Assembly (NCBI GenBank): GCA_900491605.1 | Contig: UESW01004010.1 | Location: 914,807-978,806 of the forward strand | From: Calamus simplicifolius | Lineage: Eukaryota; Streptophyta; Magnoliopsida; Arecales; Arecaceae | Direction: 5' to 3' | Length of the DNA stretch: 64,000 bases | Shown here: positions 1 to 10,060 of the stretch, in pieces | How the letters are laid out: each line of letters begins with the position of its first letter | Numbering within the stretch: position 1 is the first letter of the stretch | Translations under genes and position numbers: made by a program | Notes under the pieces: generated by a model | Database searches by the model: none | The model's input: the letters and a program-made list of their open reading frames with translations, nothing else | What the model was told of the DNA's origin: nothing

Positions 1-394
1 TAGCTATAGCTAAAAATGGTCTACCTAAAATCATTAGGATGTGGCTCTTTGGGTTTATCACCGGCTTAGTTTTTAAAATCACAAAGTCCACCGGATAGAT
101 AAAGTCACCAACTTTGATCAACACATCCTCTACTATTTCCTTGGGTACTTTTAAAGAGTGATATGCTAGTTATAGGGTCATGCCCGTAGGCTTTAGTTCT
201 CTCAACCTTAATTGCTCATATACAGAGAATGACAATATATTAACACTCGCCCCTAAGTCTAATAAAGCCCTATTTATGAGGATGTTCCCCACAATGCATG
301 AAATAGTAGGTGACCCAGGATCTTTGTATTTTACTGGCATATGGTTTGATAGATAAGAGCTCATACTGGCTACCAGAAAGGCTCTCTTGGGCAC
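1..394 (-). pseudogene. Athila-type retropepsin (aspartic protease) domain, broken
   Basis: The aspartic protease would cut the Gag-Pol polyprotein. Reading leftward from 394, the active-site segment ALLDLGASVNILSF is present; DLGAS replaces the more usual DSGAS in this lineage. The C-terminal ILGRPFLA motif lies at 8-31, at the expected distance. An in-frame TAA at 170-172, where the family usually has Gln (CAA), interrupts the frame; this fits a C-to-T change. The frame leaves the window before reverse transcriptase. The domain call is secure; function is lost by the stop. Confidence 0.75.
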
Positions 395-810
395 ATTTGT
401 GGTCTTCTTTTTGGTACATAGATACTTAAGGAATTGGGCATAGGTTGGGACCTATTGGACCACGTCCAATAAAGGAATGTTCACTTTAACTTGCTTAAAG
501 ATCTCCAAAATTTTATCTAATTGGGTTGAATTTCGATTGGGCTTAAGTCTATTTGAGAATGGTGCTACAATCCTGATTTTTGGTTCATCTCCTTCTGGCA
601 TGGGGTCAGTTAGTCGGTTGGGCATTACATCAGACTCTGATGCCTCAGGTGTTTCTGGTTGACCTAGCTCAATAAGTTGTTCAAGTATCGGGGCATCTAA
701 TTCTTCTTCTTCATATGTACCCTCCTGGTTATCTATTTGTTTTCCAGATCTTAATGTATGAATGATACTTAGTTGGTTAATCTGTGCTCCTTGATTTGAT
801 CCTTAGATGT

Positions 811-2115
811 TTAGGTTCCTAGGTTAGCTTCGGGTTGACTCGATAGCTTACCCTTCTCTTTACTTATGATTGTGGCTAACTGACCTACATGCATCTCCAA
901 ACGAGTTATGGCCTGAGTATTAGTGGATAGCTGTTGCCCTGTGTTTTGCATAAAGTTATTAAGGATAGTATTGGTGCTATTTATCATGTCATAAGTGTCA
1001 GCTTGGGATTTAACTAGGGTTTCCAGGGCCTTGTCTAGGAAACTATACCTCTTTTTATTCTCATTGACTGGTGGATTATTTTTTTGTAAAATTGGGCCTT
1101 GGGTTAGGTTGGTTGAAGTTGAGACCACCTGCACTAGGACCTTATACCAGGCAAAGTTTGGATGGTTCCTCCACCCTGGGTTGTAGGTTGGTGCATAAGG
1201 ATTGTTGGTTGTTCTTTGATAGGTTGCATTCACCTATGCACAACTATTTTCAGTTTAGGTCATGAAGTGGGGGCACTCTTCTACTATATATCCTAGCTCA
1301 TTACATCCAATGCAGATAGGTGCAGCCACTTGATTTATATGATTTATCGGGGTCTGTCCCTTAAGTTTCAAGGCTTCTATCCTACGAATCAAAAATTCCA
1401 TCTTAGCTTCTTCAGCTATAGATGGAGAGCATTGGTGCATACCACCTCTTGATGGTGTGGGTTTAGATTCCTTAGTTTCCTCTCATTGTAAGCTTTTTTC
1501 TGCTAAATCTTTTAGAAACTGCCAGGCTTCATTGGATGGTTTTTGCATAAAGTCGTCCTGACACATTGACTCAAGTATAGTTCTGGAGTTTAGGTTTAGA
1601 CCTTCATAGAAGGTTTGACATAACCTCCAAGTTTCTATTCCATGGTGTGGACATTGGCTTAACATATTCTTAAATTGGTCTAGACACATCTAGAAAGGCT
1701 CTCCCCCTAATTGATGGAATTGGGCAATTTCATTTCTCAACTTGGCTGTTTTATGATGTGGAAAGAATTTTCTCAAGAATGCTTTAACAAAACCTTCCCA
1801 GGTCAAGATTGGTTGAGTAGGTAAACTATACAACCACTTTTTGGCATTTTTCTTAAGCGCAAAGTTAATTAGCCTAAGTTTTATAGCATCTTTTGAAAGT
1901 TCATGCATTCTCATAGTATCACATATTTCCTCAAATTCTCTAATAAAAATGTAAGCATCCTCAATTCCTATGAATTTAGGAAGCATGTTGATAATATGAG
2001 GCTTAATCTCAAAATTGGCCGCATTTGTTTGGGGTAGTTGAATGCATGATGGTTGGGTAGATCCAATTGGGTAGCAGTATTCTCTTAGGCTAAAGGGATG
2101 TCCTAATTCCTCCAT
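811..2115 (-). pseudogene. Athila-type gag polyprotein, broken
   Basis: This is the capsid protein of the element. The first open segment (2115-1690) has the retrotransposon gag core with INMLPKFIGIEDAY, KKWLYSLP and FVKAFLRKFFP. A TAG at 1687-1689 interrupts it just after GGEPF, and the core resumes with CPHHGIETWRLCQTFYEGL. Further left (1440-1255) lies a zinc-knuckle remnant, CIGCNELGYIVEEC, in which the usual His of CX2CX4HX4C is Tyr. The last part (1233-811) carries YNPGWRNHPNF and RLEMHVGQLATII, typical of the C-terminal gag region of this lineage. Several separate breaks mean no full Gag can be made. Confidence 0.75.
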
Positions 2116-3156
2116 AGTTACTTTTTCTTCGTCAAGGGTAGGGTCCAGATCTATCCTTACTAATCGATCGGACTTCCTTTTCCAAGTTGCAATTATGAAT
2201 TTTTTTATGTTATGTAGAGAAAGAAAAAAAGAAGATTCTAAAAGAAGTATCCTAAGAAATTCTTAGAACTAAGAGCAATGAAGAATAATTTAATTAGGGT
2301 TTAATAATTAATAGCAATCAAGTTAACAAAGATTAGACTCTCTACTCTAGGTTTAACCTAGATCTAGACATCTCCTAACTTTCAAGACCGCTTTGGAGCC
2401 CTCCAAGTCAAAAATTAGCTGATCGATTAGCCAGTTAAGGGTAAGGTCAGTGGAGATCCCTCCATTGCTTACTTGGTAAGCGAATGGAACCAATTAAATA
2501 ACCACTTTTCTTTTCTTTTCTAGACACAAGTTAATCAGTCAACCCCAACCTGATCCAACTCTTTCGGATGCCTTGTCCTATTGAACTTGAGTTCCTTAGG
2601 GGCTAACGTCTAGTTAATTTTAGAGTTAAAGGCTTGAGTTTAAGCATTATACAGGATGGTGGTTTGTGGGCTAAGAAAGGATAATAAAATCCCCACCTTA
2701 TGTTATTAAGGATTGAACCCTTAAAGTATTTTATAGAAATGCAGTGCAATTCAAACAATGTGTCTAAACAAGTTAGAAAGTTTTTAAAGTTTATTATTTA
2801 TTTTCTTAAATTAATTATGTTTTATGAAAAGTGTCTTAGGGTTTTCTTTTAGGTTCTTTAAGGTAAGTTAATTAAAAGAAAAAGTTAATTACATTAAAAG
2901 TGGATTTGTGACAAGAAGGAGAGTAATAAATTTTTTAGTTAAAAAGAAAATAAAAAAATCTAATAATTAAGGTAACTAAAAAAAGGCAATAAGCTAAAGA
3001 GAGTAATAACTATCCAATAAAAGAAATTTTTTTATATAGAAGCATGAATAATAATGAAACAATAAGAGAAAATAAAAAATAAAAATAAGAATAAAATTAA
3101 AAGAAAATTTGTGATAATTAATTTTTTTAAAAAATTCTGAACTAATCGTGCCTGGA
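2116..3156 (-). other. Untranslated leader of the Athila-type element
   Basis: This 1-kb AT-rich stretch lies between the primer site and gag and holds no convincing reading frame. Its segments at about 2615-2715 and 2800-3130 match, in reverse complement, the leader at 63360-64000, which marks both as one family. Confidence 0.6.
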
Positions 3157-3174
3157 TCTCTAGCAACGGTGCCA
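3157..3174 (-). other. Primer binding site, Athila-type
   Basis: The minus strand reads TGGCACCGTTGCTAGAGA, starting five bases after the LTR's terminal CA. The right-hand element has TGGCACCGTTGCCGGGGA in the same place. Complementarity to tRNA-Asp is the known pattern for Athila elements and is inferred here. Confidence 0.65.
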
Positions 3175-3179
3175 AAATT

Positions 3180-4239
3180 TGATCGCTATCATTAGCGGTC
3201 AAAATAAAATCTACTCACTACTATAGCTAGTGGTGAATCAGGATCGTATCCTCAGGGATCAAGGGCAATTATTTTATGAAAAAGAAAAAGAAAATTTATC
3301 TATAGAGGATTATATTAAGAATAGTGGTTATTAAAAGATAACAACTAATTAATTAACGAAATTCAAATAGCAGGAGAAGCAACCCAGGAATCCGAATCCA
3401 CCATGCAAACAGGTTTTATCTTCTTTTCTTTATGTTGCATTAATAATAAAAATTTTATTTTTAAAATTAGAATAATTTATTTCTTGTCAGGCACGGACCG
3501 TATCAAGAGATCATGATACGATCTGCTTAGAGAATAAACTATTTAATAATTACAAGGTTAAGGGTCTAATCTATCATACTATTATTTGTCTCTCCTATCT
3601 ACGTACCATATCCTGAGATCATGGTACATTAATAGAGGGTAAAGGCCGTGTATGCCAGATCAAAACCTTGATCAGAAAAATAACTCAAAAGATATAATAA
3701 AGAAGAGCATAATTTTTATTGCATAGAAATTAAGAATAAAAAGAAAGATAAAACCTGATTACAGGCTTCATCATTATCTCAAGTTGAAGGATTGCTGCCA
3801 CCAGCATTCCCTCCATAATTTTCCTCTCCCAGGCCTTAATACAATAATCTAAATAAAAGAAGAATAAAAAAAAACTTTGTAGAAACTCCTCTCCAACTAC
3901 TGCCTGAGGTCCTCCTTTTATAGAGCTTGTCTATGGCTTCCTCCTAATCAAAGTTGGAGTCAATTGGGTGCTCAAGATCGTTTAGATATCGTGAGAAAAT
4001 TTTTCAGCCATCCGTTCAACATCACCTGCCTTAGTTCGAAATAATCTCTTTCTTCCTTTTTGGGCAAACCAAGTCCTGATTTGAGTGCCATATGCATCGT
4101 TGGACTCAAAAATTGAGCTTTTTCCATCTATAAGCTCCTTTTCTGCAAACATCCATAAAAAGTATCAATTCTTAATAAATTTAAAATAATTAATATTTAT
4201 TTTAATGGTTAAATTGAGATAATAAATAGACTTATATCA
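3180..4239 (-). repeat. 5' LTR of the Athila-type element (1,060 bp)
   Basis: On the minus strand it starts TGATATAAG and ends GATCA, so it has the TG...CA ends. It is followed by five bases and the primer site. Near its 3' end it has a block at about 3236-3262 like the TCCCTGTGGAACCGATCC block at 63245-63262 in the right-hand LTR. The right end abuts chromovirus gag; the first five flanking bases are CCTAG, but the other flank is outside the window. Confidence 0.65.
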
Positions 4240-5254
4240 CCTAGGTTGGGGATTGGCCAGAAAAAAGGCCCTTTCCTCTTCCTCTTCTTCTTCTGCTCCC
4301 AACTCTCTGGACTGCATTCATATCCCTCTCAATCACTATAAGTAGAAAGCTCAAATGCATTGATTGCTTGTCTCAGCCTGGGCCGCAGTCCTTCAGTGAA
4401 TCTGTTGATCTTTGCTATTTCATTGGTCACAATATTTGGAGCAAACTGGGCCAAACCGGTGAACTCGGCTTCATACTGGGCCACGGAGAGATTCCTCTGC
4501 TCCAATTTGATAAATTCTAATTTCATCTGTCTTTGCATACTACTGGGAAAGTATTTGTCAAAAAAGGTCTCCTTAAACTCTCCCCAAGTGATAGCCTGTC
4601 CATCCCATTGCTGCTCCTCAACTAACCACCAATCATATGCCCCCCCTGGAGGAGGTAGGTAGAATACCTGATCTGCTCCTTCTCTTGGCTACCATGGCCC
4701 GTGAAGGCCTTTTCCATATCTCGCATCCAACGTTCAGCATCAACAGGGTTGATGGATCCAGTAAAATGAGCGGAGGCAAAACTTTTGAAATCAGCAAAGC
4801 TGCGGCCACCACCTACCCAGGGTTGAGGTGGAGCATGCTGGATCAATGGTCCGAATTGAGTAGGTAGGGTTGGCTGATTCTATGGAGCAGAAGGAGCAAT
4901 ATGAGTCTGTGGAACAAGAGGGGCAGGCTAAGTTTGCAGAGTAAGAGGGGCAGGCTGAGTCTGTGGAACAGTATGGGCAGGCTGAGTCTGCGGAGCAGGA
5001 GGGATAGGCTAAGTCTGCAGAGCAATAGGGGCAGGCTGAGTCGACAAAGCCTGCAGGATCTGTTGCTGCATATCCCGCATCGACTGCGTCATACTTGAGA
5101 GAACCTGAAGTATCTTGGTCTGGAGTCGCTGCTGATTAGTCCTTGCCAGATCGATAGAGCCAGCACCTTCGGTAGCTTCTTGGCCTCCTTGCTAATCAGA
5201 ATTACCAGCCTAGGAGCCCTCATTATGTTGCTGGCTTCTAGTGCGACGAGCCAT
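4240..5254 (-). pseudogene. Chromovirus (Tekay/Del-type) gag, truncated and decayed
   Basis: The frame starts at the ATG complementary to 5252-5254 with MARRTRSQQ. The segment 4846-4622 contains FTGSINPVDAERWMRDMEKAF, and 4538-4329 contains MKLEFIKLEQRNLSVAQYE and FTEGLRPRLRQAI, all typical of chromovirus gag. Between the start and these motifs (about 5040-4860) is a proline-rich stretch built from repeats of TQPAP type, with several stops inside it. The 3' part is cut by the Athila-type LTR at 4240. No protease or polymerase of this element remains. The apparent leucine-rich reading frames in the repeat stretch are shadows. Confidence 0.7.
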
Positions 5255-5393
5255 TCCTATCTCCTGATAAATTATTTTTATTTTAATTAATATCATGTTA
5301 AATGTTAAATTTTCAGGCTTGCAAAGCATATTACTTGAAACCCAATATCATAACTTAATGCCATAACCTAGTATATTATGTCACTAATGTCAT

Positions 5394-5412
5394 AACCTAG
5401 GCTCTGATACTA
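5394..5412 (-). other. Primer binding site, initiator tRNA-Met type
   Basis: The minus strand reads TAGTATCAGAGCCTAGGTT, one change from the common TGGTATCAGAGC site complementary to initiator tRNA-Met. It lies between the LTR end at 5420 and the chromovirus gag start at 5254, as expected. Confidence 0.6.
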
Positions 5413-5419
5413 TTAAAGT

Positions 5420-5640
5420 TGTCATGCCCCAGACCTCTAGGTGGATCTAGGAGTGGCAACCCGCCGCATATCAAACATGCAAGGCATTCAAATATATCAC
5501 GACATAAGGATATAATAATTGCAACGTCCCTTTTAGAGTCAAGACATCTTTCATACAAGCCCAATCAAATAGGATTTAAAACCCTAAGTTAAAATACACA
5601 AGATCAATATAAGGAGTTACATCAAAATTTGGGCTTTGAT
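5420..5640 (-). repeat. Chromovirus LTR fragment (3' end of the 5' LTR)
   Basis: Plus-strand start TGTCATGCCCCAGACC, followed by GGCAACCCGCCGCAT, matches the end of the solo LTR at 14059. Only about 220 bp remain, against 2,978 bp in the solo copy. The right edge, where the 3' end of Tat element 1 begins, is approximate and no target duplication was found. Confidence 0.55.
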
Positions 5641-5930
5641 AAGAGTCTCATGAAAAGGACATGTGTCACCAAGGGCTGTTCCTTCTTTGATGAGGCATCA
5701 GGCACTGCAACGCCATCGCCTCATTCGTTCTAACCATTGAGATTGATTTGGATTTTTCTCAAGTATGGAGCTGCGAAAAGGCGGGCACCATCATTGCGGT
5801 GAGGTCACCGATGTCCCGTCATTGGTAGTGCCCCTCGCGTTCCGCACATCGGGCAGTTGCCAAACCAATTCCCAATGGCGAGCGGGCACGTGGCCAAATT
5901 GCGGACTGGCGGGATGATTTGAAACGAGGC

Positions 5931-5937
5931 TATAAAA
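5931..5937 (+). promoter_or_regulatory. TATA box of the antisense gene in Tat element 1
   Basis: GGCTATAAAAGGAG is a textbook plant TATA box, 167 bp upstream of the ATG at 6098 and on the strand opposite to the element's pol. Transcription would start near 5962. The corresponding regions of the other two Tat elements also have TATA-like boxes. Confidence 0.6.
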
Positions 5938-6097
5938 GGAGTTGCCTCTGATCTGAGCCGCTTCTACTACCTTTGCTTTCTTTCTCCTCCTGATCCTGCT
6001 CAAGTCTGTTCATCTCCTACCACTGTTACATCTTCCCGAGCTCTTCGTCTTCGATCTCAGGTTCTCAGATCCTTCAGGTTAGTCCATTTTAGCTCCC

Positions 6098-8301
6098 ATG
6101 GCTTCTTCATCCCTTTCCTATTCGATCTCAAATTCCGGGGGTTATTCCTCCAATCCTTCACGACCTTTTTCCTCCCCACTGCTGAGCTGGTCTTCCTCCT
6201 CCAATGATAGGGTCCCCCTAGAGCAACGGCGAGCCGCCGAACGACCTCCCGCTGGGAATCGCCCGGCTATCGGACGGGCCCCCATCTGGGGTCGTCCGTC
6301 CGTCGCCAGCTCATCATCCACTGTGGGGCAGTCCTCCGAGGGGACTGCCTCGAGCATGACCACCCAGGAGATTATAAACCTTAGGGCTAAGTATAGTCTC
6401 CCCACTAATCTCCGCATATATCGGCCTCTTTCTGAGGATAGGGTAACTTCGTCTTATCCTGGTAGGGTAGCTTTGTACAAAACTTATTTCAAAGCCGGCC
6501 TTCGTCTTCCCATTCGTCCATTCATACTTAACCTCTTAGATAGATATTCCTTAGCTCCAGCATAGTTGGTTCCGAATTCCATTCGGACCATCATAGGTTT
6601 TTTGGTGTTGTGCCATATCCATGGGATAGAAGCTACAATTTTTTTTTTCTGATGCTTTTATACCCTTAGGAAACAATCGAGGTGATGGTCCTTTGCCCCT
6701 AGACCGACTATAACCCTCAAGCTTTATCTTCCCACGTCCATTAAGGGGTGGAAAGATAGGTTTTTCTTTGCTCAAGTTGAGAGGGTGAGGACAGTGTGGG
6801 GGACCCCAAACACTAAGCTGAACAAGGATCCGACTATACTCCTGAGAGACCAAGTGGCGTTTGGGCAGCTAATAACTGCCGATGTCCCCCGTTGCAATCT
6901 CCTGCTGGCCGAGGAGAACCTTCGGCTAGCTGGCCTTATTCCAAATAGCGGTGAGCAATCACGATCTTTCCCCATTACTTATCCTTCTTTTTCCCCTTCT
7001 CCTTTTTTTTACCAAGTCCTTTTGACTTATGCAGATATGGCACCATCACTCCAAGCAGTGAGAAAGGCCGCTGCCAAGGAAAGAAGGGCCCGGGTGGATG
7101 GAGCCCCTGCCGAGAAGAGGGTCAAAATTAAAGTCAGCAAGAGAGCCAAGGCCGGAGGGGCCTTGGGAAGAAATGAAGAGGCCGAGGAAAGGAGGCGGCC
7201 TCGATCACCTTCACTAGCACCGCCCCGATCCCCCATCGACCTCACCAACACGCCTCCGGAGTATCAGAGGACCGGAGTCCCGCCATCACCGTCTGCCACT
7301 CCCGAGGTGGAGCCAACCGGCCCGGCCACAGGGCCGACCCCAGAGGCCATTCCACCCACCGAAGAAGCCGTCACCGAAGAGACTCCGTAGGCGGTGGCAC
7401 CAACGGAAGAGGCACCGCCGGCCTCTGACTCAATGCCAGCAGCTCCATCTGCTAGTGCCGCAGAGGAAGATGAAGCTGACACACCTTCCTTCCGGTCAAT
7501 CCTTGAGCACCATGGCCATTGGGCCGAGCGGATGATGGCTCAGGTCTGTGTACCTGAGCTTCAGAGGGTCCTCGAGAACCAAGGGACCTTTGTTTTCTTC
7601 CGCGAAGCGTCTGTGGCTCACATCTGGGTAAGTGTTCTTCCTCACTGTCAATAATCTTCAAGAATTTTTCTTGACTTAACCAAAATAATGAGCTTGTACA
7701 GGCGATGAATTCCTTGGCTACCGTCAAAGGCATCCTATCCTAGGCCGAGGCCACCCTCAATCAGTCACAGGAAGATGCCAACCAAGCCGAGGCCAGAGCA
7801 GAAAAGGCCGAGGCAGCTCTGGAGGCGGCCCAAGCTGAATTGGCCCGAGCACAAAGGGCTAAGGCCAAAGCCGAGGCCGTCCGATTCGAGAGTTTAGCCC
7901 GAGTGGAAAGGGAAGAAGAGACACTTGAGGTAGCTCAACGCCAGGCAGACAATGAGCTCGATAATGCTCAGGTGGTGGAGGAGAAACAGAAGGTGGCAGG
8001 GTTGGAGGTGTTTATGCTGAAGAATCAACTACACTCCGCCATCATTGAAATAAAAGCGGCCGAGGAGCGGGCAGAAAACGCCGAGGAGATCGCCCACCAA
8101 TCCGACACTGAAATAATCAACTTGAAGGTAGCTGTCACTGTGGCCGAGAAGAAGGCCGCTGAGGCTGTAGAGAACTTCAAGAAGTCCGATATTTACGATG
8201 AGGAGCTTGCCGAGGCCACTACCTTCTCATATAATGGGGGCTTCCAGGACTGCAAAGCCAAAGTCAAAAAATCTATGGTCTCAAGGGAATCGACGATCTA
8301 G
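6098..8301 (+). pseudogene. Antisense accessory gene of Tat element 1 (Transposase_28-like domain plus coiled coil), decayed
   Basis: It runs opposite to pol. Exon 1 (from 6098) encodes a Ser/Pro-rich start, then a domain with LRAKYSLPTNLRIYRPLSED and ALYKTYFKAGLRLPIRPFIL. This resembles the plant family catalogued as 'putative gypsy type transposon' (PF04195). Introns at 6951-7034 and 7628-7701 have GTGAGC..GCAG and GTAAGT..ACAG ends, and removing them keeps the frame. Exon 2 is basic then Pro/Thr/Glu-rich; exon 3 is an Ala/Glu-rich coiled coil ending with YNGGFQDCKAKV. Stops at 6563-6565, 7388-7390 and 7741-7743, and others in 6566-6785, mark it as decayed. An AATGAA-like polyadenylation signal is near 8420. 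The protein's role is unknown. Confidence 0.7.
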
Positions 8302-8930
8302 AACCAGACAAGGAGGAACCTTCCCCAATGGTGATCCAGTGCCGATCGAGCCCTGAGCACTTCTTTTTTTTCGTAATGAGATCTGAAAAGAGTCGGCAAT
8401 TTTGTAAGACATTTACGATTAATGAAAACAACTTTTGAAATCTTTGAAACTATTGGTAATTCGCTTATTCTAGAACTGGGGCCGGGGCCGAGATCGTAGA
8501 TCCCATTTAGGAACCAATGTCATAGCTAGGGTTAGATGAGGCAGAAGCCGAGATAGAAAACTAGGTTGTAACTAGGACATGGCCATAGTTGAGCCGATAC
8601 TCGATATCGGTGTTGAGGCCAAAGTCAAGATGAGGAAGAAGTCAAAACCAGAGCTTTGGGGCTAAAGTTGAGACCGAAGCAAAATTGCCTGAGCCAACAC
8701 TGGTCCCACCTCATGCTTGGATACCGACACGAGATCGAGCTGAAGTGCCGACGCTGAGCCGAGCTTGAGTGCTGATGCGGTCGGGCTTGAGTGCCGATGC
8801 GGAGTCGGGCTTGAGTGCTGACGCTGATTTGAGCTTGAGTTGAAGAAGCAAGATCGCTTGGACACTTTTGTTAGTGAGAAAATGAATATTATTTTAGTAA
8901 ACATGCTCAAGCTTAAAATATCAATACACT
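8302..8930. repeat. Spacer with GCCGAG/GAGTGCCGA repeats, Tat element 1
   Basis: This gene-free stretch separates the convergent antisense gene and pol. At 8490-8840 it holds irregular repeats of words such as GCCGAG and GAGTGCCGATGC, the last part being three to four units of about 30 bp. It corresponds in position to the larger arrays of Tat elements 2 and 3. Confidence 0.5.
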
Positions 8931-10060
8931 TTACTGATAATATCGACGAAGGTTGTCTACGTTCCAGGTGCGAGGGAGAGGCTTTCCATCTAGCCCTTCG
9001 ATCCGGTATGCTCCACGATGTAGCACATCGGTGACTCGATAAGGTCCTTCCCAGTTGAGTGATAGCTTTCTCCCCTCTGTAGGTTTGGAGACTTTGGCTT
9101 GTCTAAGGATCAAGTCTCCAGGGAGGAATGTTCTGGGACGAACTTGGGCATTGTAGTACTTTGCAATCCTCTATCGGTAGGAAGCCATTTTGAGTCGTGC
9201 TCAATCGCGAAGTTCCTCAACGAGGTCAAGGCTGGCTCTCAGCTAGTTGGAATTGTCCTTCTCATCGTACGATTGTGTTCAGGGACTAGGGTTGCCAATC
9301 TCTACTGAAATGACTGCCTCCAACCCGAACACAAGGCTGAAAGGAGTTTCTTCCGTGGGGGTTCGGGGCATCGTGTGATATGCCCACAGCATGTTCGAGA
9401 GCTCCTCCACCCATTTTCCTTTGAAATCATCCAAGCGTGTCCTAAGCCCTTGAAGGATGGTCTAATTTGTCACTTCTTCCGCTCCATTTATTTGCGGATG
9501 ATCGAAAAAAGTGAACCTCTAACGTATGCCCAGTTCGGCACAAAACTCTCTGAAAGTAGTGTTATCGAACTGGCGACCGTTGTTGATAGCAAGTGTGTGG
9601 GGTAGCCCAAACCAACAAATAACGGACTTCCAGAAGAAGTTCCTCACCTTGGCTTCGGTAATTTTGGCAAGTGCTTCGGCCTCTATCCACTTAGTGAAAT
9701 GGTCAATGGTAACGAGCAAAAACTTCCGCTGACCAGAGGCTGGAGGGAATGGTCCCAAATGTCCATTCCCCACTGGGCGAAGGGCCATGGAGCTGACAAG
9801 AGGCTCAGCTAAGAGGTTGACAGTCGTTGAATGCTAGCATGCTGCTGGCAACTATCGCACTTCTGGACCAGCTCGGCTGCATCTTCCCGCATGGTGGGCC
9901 AGTAGTAGCCTTGGCGTAGGGCCTTGGTGATAGTGCTCTGCCCCCCAAGTGATTTCCACAAATAACTTTATGGATCTCACGGAGGATGTAGTCGGCATCT
10001 GTGGGACCAACATATTTGAGGAGAGGATGAGAGAAGGATCTTCAGTACAATTATCTGTCA
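8931..10060 (-). pseudogene. Tat element 1 integrase, broken
   Basis: The integrase would insert the cDNA. In order on the minus strand there is a zinc-finger remnant with CDSCQQH, a core (9788-9519) with HFTKWIEAEALAKITEAK and FGLPHTLAINNGRQFDN, and the C-terminal GPY/F-type domain (9113-8931) with LNWEGPYRVTDV and PRTWNVDNLRRYYQ. The second catalytic Asp (usual TDNG) is Asn here (INNG), a G-to-A change, so catalysis would be lost even without the frameshift after GMDI and the stops between 9519 and 9113. The C-terminal segment is clean to its stop. Confidence 0.75.

Larger units (their letters stand above)
1..4239 (-). mobile_element. Ty3/gypsy Athila-type LTR retrotransposon, 5' part
   Basis: Read on the minus strand the parts run LTR (4239-3180), primer binding site, about 1 kb leader, gag (2115-811) and protease (394 to the window edge). 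Reverse transcriptase and the other LTR would lie left of position 1. The Athila assignment rests on the DLGAS protease motif, a gag C-terminal part with YNPGWRNHPNF, and a primer site of TGGCACCGTTG type. The LTR abuts a chromovirus gag at 4240, so this element inserted into that older one. The leader is the same family as the leader at the right end of the window (63349-64000), in opposite orientation. In-frame stops make it defective. Confidence 0.8.

Noticed and set aside
4843..5098. Leucine-rich and serine/arginine-rich frames on both strands
   Set aside because: They are shadow frames of the TQPAP-type proline-rich repeat of chromovirus gag.
6098..8301. Antisense gene as an independent host gene or separate DNA transposon
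   Set aside because: The same gene sits in the same place and orientation in three Tat elements, so it belongs to the element.
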